DNA from: Rutstroemia sp. NJR-2017a BVV2
Taxonomy: Eukaryota > Ascomycota > Leotiomycetes > Helotiales > Rutstroemiaceae
Direction of reading: 5' to 3'
Length of the DNA stretch: 64,000 nt
NCBI GenBank assembly: GCA_002946415.1
Contig: NJPS01000004.1
Span: forward strand, 129,001-193,000
The position numbers and the translations under genes were made by a program. The notes under the pieces are model-generated. The model was not told the DNA's origin. It did no database searches and saw nothing but the letters and a program-made list of their open reading frames with translations. Within the stretch, counting starts at the first letter, position 1; every line of letters starts with the position of its first letter. Positions 22,050 to 35,757 of the stretch are shown here, piece after piece.

Positions 22050-24661
22050 TTTGTGTGATAAAAACAAAGCAGAAAAAAATGAAAGAAAAGAAGAAGGCGA
22101 AGCGTCAACACTTCGACTCACTAGGTAGCGTATCAAAATACCTTATTAACTCGAAGCGGAAATGACGGCACTGCAATTTATATCCGACGACGACCTGGGA
22201 TTAATAGGCGCAAAGTAGAATGGAACACAAACGTGAGTCCGACGAGAGGTTTTTATTCCTTCGCTGAGAAGAGGGTGAGACTAGAAAACAAACAGATCCT
22301 TCCACTCAGCCTCTTGTCCACAAATATGACTGCATAAAGATTTCCCCGGGTCTTGTGAGCGACCCAAACCAAGATCGTATGTTCCTCATTAAGACCCTAC
22401 CAGCCACACTTAGGCTATTTTGATTGGTTGTAAGAAGTTATGCAGCAGTAGAAACGTCGGCGCTTAAGGCCATTTGAGGTCGTCCTTATGGCGAGGCTGA
22501 GAGACCACCACCAGGTAATGTTAAAAGTACAAGGCTCGAAAAGAGGCCCATCGGCCTTAATTGCGGACGTTGTGGCGCGAAAAAATGTTTGCACACCTGA
22601 TCGCGGGGTATATCTTTCACTCCGAAAATTCTTTAAGACAATTAGAGTGAAGCCTGTGCGTAACTGGGTCATGACACTGGGTGAGAAACTCTCCGGGACC
22701 TGTTTCGCGGCCCGAATGAATGCTTCGGAGGAATACTTTGTTGTATCAGGATGATTCTGAAACACCGATGAACCTGTGTATGTGGTCTCAGGTGATCAAA
22801 TGATCACGAGGTCGTTGGTGAGGTCTTCCACTAGGTATATACAGATAAGCCTTGCCATCTTTTTGCCACGCTGACGCCACGGCCGTAAAATCCGTTGAGC
22901 GACGGTGACTGGAGAATTTTTTGCTATGAAACAGAATGGTAGGATGTTTTCCAGCTGGTTGCAGGATCACTCGGTACGCAATCAACGAGTTGCAGCACCA
23001 AATTCTTGCTCGATTCATGATTCTAAATTACTTTAAGCGCGAGACTTTTCGAGCTGCAGAAGAATAAATCAGACAGTCGCGGCTCAAATTTGCGACTATG
23101 AAAGTTGAACTGGTTATACCTTGATGTTCAGAACGGACGCAAGCGCACGGTGTATCCACCACATATAGATAATTTCCTTCCACGATTCTATTGATACCCT
23201 AAGCTCTCAATGATGTTGAATTGATATTTACTAAATCCGGTTTTGCACTACAGAGTGTCAGGGGATTGAAGTGCCACCTTATCAATTTCTTCACGTCGAA
23301 CCGCAGCGAGGTATTCGAATGGCAGATTATAATGCACGCACAAAAAACTCCCGTCTGTAGATTGGTCCTTCCATGTCTGTTCCCAGGACTTCCATGGTCA
23401 GACATTTGTCCCCTCGTAAGGTCGACTTTCACATCACCTTCTGGTGAGAGATCTTGTTGAAGCGGATGTCATTAGATTGTAATGTTCTTGAAGATGTCAA
23501 TATACAGAGTGTAACAGCGAAGAAACTCAAGAAAACATGGCCGCGTGAAAGTGGCGTAGCAGTGTGGTTGATCAACTTTTGAGGTCAGTTCAGATATCAT
23601 CTTTTTAGTCTGGAATGCCAAAGAACAACGCCCAAAATGTCTAATTCAAGGGACAATCTCTTTCAATCTTAAGCACAGGATCTCGTCATATGGAGCTCAT
23701 TCTCCGACTCAGAAATGTGGCAACCTTAAGTGACACCATGGTCGCAGAGATTATGACCCAACTTTGGATGGTGAAAATGATATCCGACTGTATACGTCTG
23801 TGACGTGACGCGATACCATCAAAGTGAGAACGGATGCATCGTAAGGTATACTCTGACAAGACGGATACTGCTCCATTATTTTACTTGAAATTTCTATAAG
23901 TACCGATATCCCAAGCTGACCAGTAACAATAGAAAAATCCCAGTACCGATAAATGACAAACTGTACTTAATTGCATCTATATCGCACTGACAACATACAC
24001 TGTATCACATCTTCTAGATAACCGTGCTCATATTTTGGGCACCAAAGACAAGAACCCAAAAAATCCCTCGCAGATTAACTTCTCTACACGGTTAGAACGG
24101 AATGTTTTGGTCCCGTAACCTTGACATGCAACTGCAGCCGGATCTCGAAGAAAAACTTCCCTAAGACGGTCGTTTCTTCTCTCAGTACGTGAAAAACAGT
24201 AGCCAAGTGACTCATGATCCTTCAAATATATTTGAAGCATGGTCGCGGTCGACGAACCCAGTAGAGACCCAGCCCGCAGTGACCGGAGGGGTCTTGTGCG
24301 CTCGAGCTACATTGTAGGAAGGTTGGTGGCCTAGCCGGACCGTGCAATGATTGCGTGTGTTTTTTTTCGAAGATATACAGATTGTTTTGGAGGAGTTGGT
24401 GTGAGTTAAAACATGGATGGTTTTACGTTCGATGGCGTTGGTGTTAATCTTGTGATGGAGATGAGAGAGTGAGGTTGGAAAAAAACGTTGGTTGGTGAAT
24501 TGGTGTCATAACCTTAAAGTTTAGCGCTCAGCCACATGTGGCGCATGCCATGGAACCTTAACCCCGATGCTGCCTGAAAAGGGGTATTTGGCTCGTAAAG
24601 ATACAGAGTAATTATATGTCTTTCTACGTGACGACGAGATAAAAAACCAAAGAAATAAAAA
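22050..24661. other. 2.6-kb gene-poor region
   Basis: No gene could be supported. Open frames of 60-120 codons occur on both strands (for example 22415-22765 minus and 22488-22754 plus), but they overlap each other, lack motifs and show no splice-consistent extension. No terminal repeats or target duplications were found. It separates the Cys-rich gene from the oxidoreductase-rich block. Confidence 0.5.
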
Positions 24662-25980
24662 TTACAAGTTCTCCATTATCCCTGGCCTAATCCTCTCCAG
24701 CTTTGTAGCAAGCTCCTTCCACAATTTCTCACCAACTGCTGCTCCTCCTTTACTAGTCACAAAGCTCGATTCGCTGTGCGGTTTGATTAGAATTTCCCGT
24801 ACGATAGTGTGGGTTGACAGCTCAACCGTGGCATAAGATCACTTCCAAAAGGGTGATCTAATGCTTGGTTGATAAAGTCTGATTCTTAAAAGATGGGGGA
24901 AGAGCAGGGTGGTTAAATACCCAGCTCTTCCGTACAACTACGGATCTAGCTAATTCTACGAATGCCCTCATTTCAGCCCTATTCCGTATATTCAATTAGC
25001 CCTTGTATTGCCCTTCCGTAGTCTACGCCCCATTTAATCTCGCTTGACCAACAGATAGTAACTGTAAAGAACGTACCATTTGATAACTCCATCACTGATA
25101 TACTTCCCATGAGACTCCCTCCCAGCTCCGGTCGCCACGACCAGATTCCTTGCCCCTTCTTCACCACTTCGAGCCATCACCGACTCGACTACTTTAAATG
25201 CAGGACCTGAACGCTCTCTTCCTAGGTCTGACTTACAGAAACCTGGGTTGACCGTATTGAGCACGACCGGGAAATCAGGTCCTTTGAGTAAGACGAACTG
25301 CCGAACGATTAAGATCAATATGAGTTTTGATGTATTATATCTGGTCTAGGTCAGTGACAGAGACGAAGACTCGACAAGTGTTCTTGCCTGTCAGCCATAC
25401 GCGCCTTCCCTCTTCTGTTCATGGCCCCGAAAATATCATCACTCTTGCGCTCGGCGAAACTAGCAATGAGATGTAAGTCCGAGCTCACAGCTGTCATATG
25501 TGGTGTTGTCCCAAATCTCCCAGCAGTCTCCTTCAATTTTGGCATCAGTAAGAAGCCCATTAAAAATGTCGATACAACATTAACTGTAAGAGTTGACTCG
25601 TTGTCCTCAGCCATACGGAATTCTGTTGTCATAATCCCAGCATTTAGTAATAATATGTCAATGCGCGATAATTGCTGTGCCTTTTCGCAGAACCGTATGA
25701 CAGATTGGTATGACGAGAGGTCAACCTCCCATGTTTCGATGACATCTGGAGCACAGTGGCTCGACTCCTCAAGGGAAAGTTTGGCAGCGGTTGCCTTTTC
25801 GAGCGATCGGCAGGCTAGAATAACCTTCGAAGCATTGAGAGAGAGATACTGCTTGGCAGCTTCGGACCCAAGTCCTGCGTTACCTCCAGAGATAATGACG
25901 GTTTTCCCTTTGAAAGAGGTCCTTGGCTTCGGGACTGTAACCAGGAATCGACCGTTTAAGACTCGGACAGGGAGGAACAT
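24662..25980 (-). CDS. Short-chain dehydrogenase/reductase (SDR) with a GC-AG intron
   Basis: Exons 25980-25388, 25340-25077 and 24773-24662 give 322 residues. The Rossmann nucleotide motif is SGGNAGLG (TGxxxGxG type), followed by LNAGIM, the catalytic Ser region (AVSSD) and the catalytic pair in RYNTSK (YxxxK). The C-terminus has VNPGFCKSDLGRE and an end (LWKELATKLERIRPGI) typical of fungal retinol-dehydrogenase-like SDRs. Intron 1 starts with GC rather than GT (GCAAGA...ACCAG) and falls just before the catalytic Tyr; only this boundary restores RYNTSK. Intron 2 is 303 bp, long for this window, and contains a hairpin. The third exon would be missed without recognising the family's C-terminal end. 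It is an NAD(P)-dependent oxidoreductase of unknown substrate, divergent from another SDR 800 bp away. Confidence 0.85.
24898..24931. repeat. Hairpin inside the SDR intron
   Basis: GGAAGAGC (24898-24905) pairs with GCTCTTCC (24924-24931). Inside it, ACCC-type and GGGT bases can add four more pairs after one mismatch, leaving an 8-nt loop. It lies within the 303-bp second intron of the SDR gene. Confidence 0.5.
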
Positions 25981-26779
25981 ATCTGAACAATGAGTGTAGC
26001 GCGAAACGATGTTTATGTAATATGAAATACACGTCTTATAGCAATGCTAGAAGGTCTTATTTCTGAGCCACCAGGAAACCATTTTCAATGCGACGACGGG
26101 CTTGCACAGAGCCGTAAAGCCGGTAGGAACAGGATGTATCTCCGCAACTTTCGTGGCGCATTCAAAACACCTTCCACTCCATAAGTCATTGGAAGGAACT
26201 TTTACGTGAAAATACGGAAATGCGTTTCCTCTTCAACATAATCCCAACTTGCTGGATATAAAGGAACTATACAATTCATTGTTGCATCGGCCCTATATGT
26301 GAGAGGAGGAACAAAGCTCGGTTGAGGGTGAAAGAACATCGGAGATGCGATTAGATTTGACCTTACATCCGACAAGCGACCAATGCGGCCGACATCGCCG
26401 CACGACGCGGGGTTACGGTTTTAAGTTACTTTTGACCCCGCGTGCCCCGCATCCACTTCATATTCTTTTTTTAGCTTCACATTCGCTGCCGCTTACTTCT
26501 TAGGTTCACAACGATGACAGCGCATTACTAATGTCAAGGATTTTATGCAAATGACGGATTTAAAGATGGTGATAAGCTGTATTACCAATGCTTGGACTGT
26601 GGCTTGCTTATAGGTATGGAGATGAGGTAAAATGTATAAATTAGGTGGGTTGGTAGCTTTGAGGAGGACATCATCAGTCAGGAATAAGATTCTTCATACA
26701 ATTAAGTCCAACACTTCAAGTCATTAAGATCCCACCGACCTTCTTATATCCAAAACAAAACTCAAGTCAACCCACCAAA
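25981..26779. promoter_or_regulatory. Shared promoter region of two divergent SDR genes
   Basis: The two SDR genes start at 25980 (minus) and 26780 (plus), so this 799-bp stretch should drive both. At 26405-26413 ACGCGGGGT faces its exact reverse complement ACCCCGCGT at 26435-26443. Each arm contains GCGGGG, which fits the CreA consensus SYGGRG. The ATG at 26780 is preceded by A-rich sequence (CACCAAAATG). Confidence 0.5.
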
Positions 26780-27938
26780 ATGACTAGCAATCCCCAATTC
26801 AACTCCAGAACAAGCGGCGCCGAAGTCGTTGCTGCCTTCCCTCAATCCGTCACAGGAAAAACATGTAAGCACCCTTCGCACCCACCTCCACATACCAACT
26901 CTCTAACCGTTCTCCCAGTCGTCATCACTGGCCCTACACCCGGTGGACTCGGAGCACAAACCGCACTCTTCCTCGCAAACGCCAAACCCGCCAGCATCCT
27001 GCTCCTCGGACGCTCCGAATCCAAAGCCTCACCCATAGTGCAAGAAGTACAAGCCGCCTCTCCCAGCACCCAAGTACAATTCGTGCAATGCGATCTCGGT
27101 TCCTACAGCCCGATCCGAGCTGCGGCCCAAACCGTGCTCTCCCTCGCCCCCAAAATCCACGTGCTAATCAACAACGCCGGCGTCATGGCCCCAGCGGAAT
27201 ATCGCACCACAGCCGAAGGCGTAGAAGTGCAGTTCGGATCTAATCATATCGGGCATTTCCTGCTAACAAACCTACTTATGCCGGCGCTGGAGGCGGCGGC
27301 GACGGAAGGTGGAGCGCGTGTGGTGAATCTCTCGAGTATGGGGTGGGGATTAGGTGAAGTGCGATTCGACGATTATAATTTCAACGATGGAAAGGACTGG
27401 GAGAAGTGGACTGCGTACGGACAGAGCAAAACGGCTAATATACTCTTCGCTCGAGGATTAGCGAGAAAGTTGAAGGCGAAGGGTATTCAAGCCTTCAGTT
27501 TACACCCAGGTGGTATCAACACGAATTTGGCACGGGACGTGGACTTTGCGGCCGAGATGGGGGATTTGATTAAGATGTTTAATGAAAGAGGTATGTCTGA
27601 TTCACCATCCTGGAGACAATTCAACGTCAGAAATGTATATTTTACTAACTCAGAGTAGGATATGTCAAAGTGGACACCTTCGACTTCAAAGATCACGCCC
27701 AAGGGACTTCCACCACACTCGTCGCAGCGCTCGACCCTGCATTGAAAGGTAAGAACGCATTTTCATCAACACCTTCCATATTTGGGAGATTTCAACTAAT
27801 ACGCACATAGATCACTCGGGAGCTTTCCTCGCCGACTGTCAGATCAAAGAGACTGCAGAGTATACCACCAAGCCCGAGTATGTCGAGAAGCTGTGGGAGT
27901 TGAGTGAGAACATTGTGGGCGAGAAATTTTCTATCTGA
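26780..27938 (+). CDS. Short-chain dehydrogenase/reductase, retinol-dehydrogenase/WWOX-like
   Basis: Four exons (26780-26864, 26919-27590, 27659-27748, 27811-27938) give 324 residues. The nucleotide-binding turn is TGPTPGGLG, an unusual TGxxxGxG with two prolines. Then come CDLGS, NNAGVMAP, the catalytic Ser in NLSSMG and the YGQSK catalytic pair, and HPGGINTNLAR. These are the marks of the fungal retinol-dehydrogenase-like SDRs, which reduce or oxidise carbonyl/hydroxyl groups with NADP(H). No signal peptide or membrane helix is seen, so the protein is probably cytosolic. The first intron falls just before the glycine-rich turn, as in many fungal relatives. It shares its promoter region with the SDR at 24662-25980. 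The substrate is unknown. Confidence 0.88.
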
Positions 27939-28254
27939 AGATGTTAGCGGGGCTGGAAGAGGAGTTGTATGGCTGTTCTGTTCGAGACCGAAGTTTACCC
28001 TTGACATATATTTCGGCGAGCGGCTGTGAGGATATGAGAATTATTACGTATCTCGAAGTAATGGATGTGGTGCCTAGTAGCTTGAGAGAATTGCATGACG
28101 AGTAATTCTGGCTCAGATAGAGTTCAATGCTTGGTCTCACCACGGACAACATGCATCTAAAACAGATTAATATGCGGATTGTCTTGCGAGCTACCACCAG
28201 TACCACAATTAAATGCTGACTAATAGTAACAACTGAGCAACAGTTGAAGTTTAA

Positions 28255-29226
28255 TCAAACTGAGAGCATGGTCTGTTCAAGATCAGCAAACATAGCTAGA
28301 GTATCTATCTGGACAATTGCCACGAGCTCGATGAGATCGTCGAAGTCGCAAGCTAATCTAGGACCTAAATCATCATAGTTGAGTTTACCAAGTCTATGAA
28401 TGACTTTTCGAATCGTTGAACATGCAGTATAGCGCAAAAATTCCTTGAAGACATCATCACTGGTCTCAAAAGCTGAGCCATAAGCAAGATGTAAACGCCT
28501 CACCGTATATTTAAACACATTGGTGGCAGTGATAAGAGCCCTCTCGAGGTTGTAGTAACTATACTCGATGGGCTGATGCCATTTTCGTGAAAGGGACAGG
28601 AAACAATTGTACGTATATGTACTAAGCTCTAACATATAGACTACCTCTCCACATGCATGTTCAAATGAATGGGGCCATTTTCTTCCTTTAAGAGCATACT
28701 CTAATGGCAGTTCTGTCTCACCGTCTTGAGCTCGTAATGTTAAGCGCTCTGAGAGGCCATCCATAACATCCAAAGCAATTTTTTCAATCGTCTCTACAAC
28801 GTCAATAAGTCTGCTGAAGCCTGGCTCAGGGTCCCATTCAATCGCTTCTATGGTGTTAGGAAGGTCGCTGGAGCTAGACTCAGAATCCCAAGAGTCCCAT
28901 TTTCCAGGGTCGGAACGTGGATCGAGTTCACAGAGGATGTGATGACGGAATACATCTACACAGTATAACTCAAGAGACCGTATGGACATTTCATCGCCGT
29001 CAATTATAGTGGATTCAGAATGAGTTTCTTGTAAAGACTCGAACTTCTCCTCAAGTACCCTGATACTAGCATTGAGAGAGTCATTCAGGAGTTTGTGGCC
29101 TGCTGGGACAGATGCGGAACCCAGTTGTGCGTAGTGATCTGTCACGTCTTTGTTGTACATTACAGTATAACGCTTCCATTCTCTGACCATGGTGTCAAAC
29201 ACTCCTTTGAAAGATATAGGGATCAT
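28255..29226 (-). CDS. Orphan fungal protein, 323 residues, intronless
   Basis: A single frame from the ATG at 29226 to the stop at 28255. The composition is normal, with mostly helical, acidic stretches (LLNDSLNASIRVLEEKFESL, RLIDVVETIEKIALDVMDGL, DDLIELVAIVQIDTLAMFADL). It has no signal peptide, transmembrane helix or motif known to me. It resembles the helical N-terminal or linker parts seen in large fungal NLR-type or ankyrin proteins, but that impression is weak. It is convergent with the SDR ending at 27938, 316 bp away. Upstream is a 2.5-kb gene-poor stretch containing a MITE. Confidence 0.6.
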   Translation of the reverse strand: MIPISFKGVFDTMVREWKRYTVMYNKDVTDHYAQLGSASVPAGHKLLNDSLNASIRVLEEKFESLQETHSESTIIDGDEMSIRSLELYCVDVFRHHILCELDPRSDPGKWDSWDSESSSSDLPNTIEAIEWDPEPGFSRLIDVVETIEKIALDVMDGLSERLTLRAQDGETELPLEYALKGRKWPHSFEHACGEVVYMLELSTYTYNCFLSLSRKWHQPIEYSYYNLERALITATNVFKYTVRRLHLAYGSAFETSDDVFKEFLRYTACSTIRKVIHRLGKLNYDDLGPRLACDFDDLIELVAIVQIDTLAMFADLEQTMLSV

Positions 29227-29701
29227 TTTAGAGTTGTAAAGTGAGGATGCTATGAAGGAAGACAGTTGATAGATAATAATTTATTATTCATTACAGTTAT
29301 ATTCAGGATTTGAATGTTGTTCCAAACAGCCATCTATTATACGATAAATGATCTAAAAAATTTGCTGAATTGTTTCAAGAATCCAGCACATTGTTCAAGA
29401 CTCTTCGTTTGGCTTCAAGGGGGCTCTTACTAACACTGCTTTGTGCTGCTTGGTCTCTTGACGTTGTAATTCTACCATCCTGAAGTTTTTTAACGAATAC
29501 ATCAGCTTTTATCGATGGATGCTTCTCTCGGAAATGGTTCATACTAAGCCCTAAAAAACGCTATTTCTACACCATCGGAGTAACTTGACGGCACTACGAG
29601 CTCTTAACTCCCTTTCCTCCCAGAAGCGGTAAACTGCATGTTAACATGTGAAATATCAGTATTTCGTGTGTTCTTTGAGGCTGTTTTCCATGTCCATCCA
29701 T

Positions 29702-29872
29702 AGCGGAATTAGGCTGCGAGCCTACCCACCGAGTTGGTGCACGCATGGGTGGGTTATAATGACTGATGGGGTACCCTTTTCTGGTGGGTGCCACTCCTGA
29801 TTGGGTAGATTGGTTGGACTGAGCAGCTGGAAAACCCACCCATGGGTACCCATTTCGCAGCCTAAGCGGAAT
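29702..29872. mobile_element. 155-bp hAT-like MITE with 10-bp terminal inverted repeats and 8-bp target duplication
   Basis: The element spans 29710-29864. TAGGCTGCGA at 29710-29719 is the exact reverse complement of TCGCAGCCTA at 29855-29864. The flanks are identical 8-mers, AGCGGAAT at 29702-29709 and 29865-29872, as expected for an 8-bp target-site duplication, which is a hAT mark. Both arms contain the subterminal motif CATGGGTGGGTT in matching inverted orientation, and GGTGGGT/ACCCACC recurs inside. It has no coding capacity, so it would need a transposase supplied elsewhere. The exact duplication suggests that the insertion is fairly recent. Confidence 0.82.
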
Positions 29873-31652
29873 GGGAGGAACGTAAAGATATTCAATGTAT
29901 GTCGACAGCTAAGCAGCTTAGATCAAAGCTTGATTGAGCCGGTGTATGTTATAGAAATTTCACAGTTAAATGTATATCTAATAATAAATCGGCTCATTCT
30001 AGTGATACTCCTTGCCCAGCCGAGACACTAATTGGGAACCGGAATTAAGGAGAATATATCACATTCAATATGGAATCTATTCATACCTGTGTATTAAGTA
30101 TTTTCATTGGCTCAGGAAGCCAAACCATTTTAGGAGGCCTTCTGGTATAAAGGGATATATTTTAGTCTCAAGAATAAATTGACTATCTGCTCCTCAGCTT
30201 TGAAATCGAACTATAACAACTAGTCTTCTGAAGCATACAGCATCTCCGCGATATTACTCAAAAATCATATCCTCGCTCTTATATCCATTGATCTCATAGG
30301 TTCTACTCTAGCAAATGTCAGACCACAATTACAGCTTGAAAACTGCCCCAGCACATACTAGTAGGTTATATTCCAAGTAGCCTAGGATGCACCCATCTCA
30401 AGAAGTACAGAGGAGCTTGCCCTGTCAAGTAGAAGTATCCAAGTCAACATCTCGAGATAATTGAAGTCCACTCAGCTATAGTATAGCATACGATATACTT
30501 GGTATTCGCGAGTTCAATAATACTCCAGCCTGCGGGGGTAAACCACGCCTGAAGGGGCTGCGCTGTTACGATGCTTCAAACGGTTGGTGGGGCCCCAGCA
30601 GGAGCGGGGATGATTGCTATTAGTTAATTTAGTTTCCTGTAAAGAACAAAAGTACCTTTATGAGTCGAGTTAGCAGGGGATTGGAAATGGTATGGTATGG
30701 CTATTGAATATCCCATGTAGTACTTTCGTAATTTGGTTTGTTAACAATTAAATAAACATAATATGAAGTATCCTAACATCATATACCGCACCCTGCATTC
30801 ATTAATGCAAGGACAACCTTTAAATTCACGGCAAGTTGATCTCCGGCGTGTTGAAATTCCTATAGTAGATGTATTTGATCGGGAACCGTACAGGATCGAT
30901 AATGCTTTAACAGCCCAAACGCCATTGAGTGTCGAAATAACATTTCGTGTCCTTGCTGTCAATGTGTACACTCATATGTTGACTCGTAGAACATAGTCAC
31001 AAGAATATGCCCTTTTTCTGTGCAATTGGCAGCTTGCACGAACTATGGGGTTTGACTGTCGGTCGTGGAGTTCGTGGTCGAGAAGGAGCAACATTTGAGA
31101 TGTGGGGTCGCGACGGGATTGATGGTCGTTCATCCTAGACCCTACCACGCATACAGTAGACGTTTCTTAAAACACGATCCATGCGAACACTTGCTCTGCC
31201 CTGAGCACTGTGAATGGTGGAAATGCTGGCGGCAAGTCGTCCGACATAAATCAGCAGTTGAGCATCGTTCTTTCGTTCTTGAGGTTGTCGCGAAATCAAT
31301 TCTGAGCTGCCAGAACGTCGAGGCTCTAACCTCTACATCGCCAAGTGCCGATTGGTGCGAGTACGACGACTTGCATAAGGCAACCTCTCATGCCTATGTT
31401 CGAATGTAGATCCAGATGTCAAAAACTTGCGAGCTGACAGTATATTATGTCAAGAATAATCCCTAGCGTACCGCAATGGTCATAGTGCTCACGCAGTCAA
31501 ACAGCATTATGGTCAATTAACAGCAAAGCTCGAAGGCGCATTCCGACGTGCCAATCAGATGGGTGGAAATGTGTTCTCTTGCATGCCCACTTACGGTATT
31601 GGCTAGAGTAGATATATCTGCCACGATTCACGCCCAGAGCCTTCTCCCTTCT

Positions 31653-31660
31653 TATAAATA
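31653..31660 (+). promoter_or_regulatory. TATA-like box of the GMC oxidoreductase gene
   Basis: TATAAATA lies 67 bp before the ATG at 31727, a plausible distance for a core promoter with a short leader. Confidence 0.4.
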
Positions 31661-31687
31661 CTGGCCTATGGCACACGTTAATGCTAA

Positions 31688-33637
<1,950 letters not shown>

Positions 33638-34032
33638 CGGTTGCGGGAGGACTTCTGTGTATCGGTCTATATGTGCCAGAGCACCTATACTCAGTCATCT
33701 TAAAAATTTATGTTCGCCTGTTATGAGAGGAGATTAGGTCCTTGAAAGATAAAAATCTCTGTTTCCTTTTTCCCCTGAAACTCAACACGAGCAATTTAAA
33801 ATAGTATTTCCACGAACCACTCTTTTTTTTATCGAAGTGACCTCAGGCTATCCGATAGATCTGCATTCTGTACCTCCCTGTGTCTTGTCTCAACAAAACC
33901 TTCCTTTACCTGGTCTCGAATATATATTTTTTCTCACACATTGCCCATGCTTGAAGTTGGTATCTCGATGCACATTTTCGTAATCTGATTCCATGAATTC
34001 CTTAATCACACACACCTGGTCCGGTTGATTGT
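33638..34032. other. Intergenic between convergent GMC and aldo-keto reductase genes
   Basis: AT-rich 3' flanks with a T8 run near 33823. Nothing else was seen. Confidence 0.5.
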
Positions 34033-35234
34033 TCATAGTGGCGGGGTGTCCGCATAAAGACGCCCGGCCATACCCTCCGGATATCTTCCTCCATGGACCT
34101 CCGCAGTCTCTACAGCCTCCCTGATTGCCTTCTCTTCCTCATCCGTCAAAGTCACATTCATACTTCCCAAATTCTCCTCCAAATACTTTATCTTCTTTGT
34201 TCCTGGGATAGGGATAATATCATCACCTTGGGCCATCAGCCAAGCCAGTGTAAGTTGGCCTGGGGTACATCCTTTCTTCGAAGCAATGTGCTTGAACTTT
34301 TCTACTAGTGCGAGGTTTTTAGAGAAATTCTCCTCTGAAAATCGAGGGGCGTCGAGTCGGAAATCTCCTTCTTCGAAGTCGTCACGAGACTTGTACTGTC
34401 CGGTCAGAAAACCACTGGTGATATGTTAATATTGAGGGAGTTGTGTTTGGAGATGATGATATGTACCGTCCAAGAGGTGAATAAGCAACAACAGCCACCC
34501 CGAGCTCACGACATGTCTTTAGAACATCGTTCTGCTCGATTTCAATCGCGAAAGGAGAATACTCAACCTGCACAGCATCGATATGATGAACTTTGCAAGC
34601 ACGACGAATGGTATCGGCGCTGACCTCTGAAAGGCCGAGATACTTGATTTTCCCCTCGCTGCGATAGGTCAGCCAAAATCGCCATACACGTCTTGCAGAG
34701 CTTGTGACTTACTTCTTCAACGCAACCATAGCCTCTACTGTCTTCTCTATAGGCGTAACTGTATCCACGCGATGGCAATAATACAAATCAATTGTTTCAA
34801 TTCCGAGCCTTTTCAAGCTCTTCGCGCACGCCTGTCGACAATATTCCGGACTAGAATCCACAGTCCTACTCCCGTCCGCAGCTCTTTTATTTGCGAATTT
34901 CGTCGCGAGAAAAATCTCATCGCGCTTGCCAGTTCTCTTGAACCATTTTCCAACAAGGTCTTCGGAGTCGAGATAGATGTCTGCGGAGTCCCAGAAGGTT
35001 TGGCCAAGGTCGTAGGCTCGGTCGAGAACCTTGAAACGCGCTTCGTCCGGTTCAGGTGCGCCACTGAGTATGAGGAAACGGTGGTTAGAATGCTCTGACC
35101 AGATGTAGACGTAGGATCACTGGTGAGCGAAGAGGAGCTTACTAGAAAGCACTGAGGCCCATTAATCCAAAGCCTTGAGCGATGACTTCCGGGCCATTCT
35201 TGCCCAATTTTCTGGTAGGGAGTTTGGAGGTCAT
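34033..35234 (-). CDS. Aldo-keto reductase (YakC/AKR13-like)
   Basis: Four exons, approximately 35234-35143, 35063-34714, 34658-34467 and 34414-34033, give about 338 residues. The start is [20 protein letters not shown] and introns have GTAAGC, GTAAGT and GTACAT donors. One of the middle boundaries may be off by a base. The catalytic tetrad is visible: Asp and Tyr in [15 protein letters not shown], Lys in LATKF, His in DLYYCHRVD. The C-terminal NADP-binding loop contains [18 protein letters not shown]. Such enzymes reduce aldehydes and ketones with NADPH in the cytosol. The substrate is unknown. It may work with the oxidoreductases nearby, but no biosynthetic backbone gene is present. Confidence 0.9.
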
Positions 35235-35757
35235 TGATTTAGGCTTTTGGTAACGTAGTAGTAAGTGATATGTTGTGTAACACAAAGTGATACATAGTAG
35301 CGAGATTCTGGCTTGCGGGTGTTGGCTCTTTCAAATACTCGAACATTGTTACCCCGCACGACGTCAATTGTCCATTGTTTGGTGGTGGCGTACTGCTGGG
35401 TATCAGTGCGTCTCTTAGCCCGCTCATTGTTGACAGTGTCATTGGCTTCATAATGACGAGGGGTTGCAGACAAAAGTGGGATGGGCTCTAAATAAATGTT
35501 CTGGAAGGACGTCTTCAGCGGCAGTTGGCGGTTCGGGTTGAGGTTACATAATCATCCGATCGGATCTTCACGTCACTGAATCACTTAACTCCGAAAAGGT
35601 CATCAACGAACGATATCAAAAATTGCAAACTGAATTGGGAATAATATATTAGAATTCTTATAAGAATAAAGAGAAGAGATTGTGGCTACTATGTGAGCGA
35701 TTCTTTTGTATGGAATTGCCAATTTTACAGGATGACTGGAAAACTCACCCGCTTGAC
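35235..35757. other. Intergenic, promoter side of the aldo-keto reductase
   Basis: No gene was seen. AT-rich toward 35640-35700. The downstream end of the broken gene at 35758-37179 faces it. Confidence 0.5.

Noticed and set aside
22415..22765. 116-codon minus-strand frame considered as a transposon relic
   Set aside because: No transposase or reverse-transcriptase motif, and no terminal repeats around it.
24240..24300. tRNA-like or rRNA-like GC-rich block
   Set aside because: No A-box/B-box pair or cloverleaf could be drawn.
24979..25167. Frame continuing the SDR, considered as its third exon
   Set aside because: Joining it needs an implausibly short intron or a stop; the family-typical C-terminus is found at 24773-24662 instead.
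31065..31409. 114-codon Cys/His-containing frame
   Set aside because: It starts with GTG and has no in-frame ATG near the start, no motif, and no splice-consistent extension.
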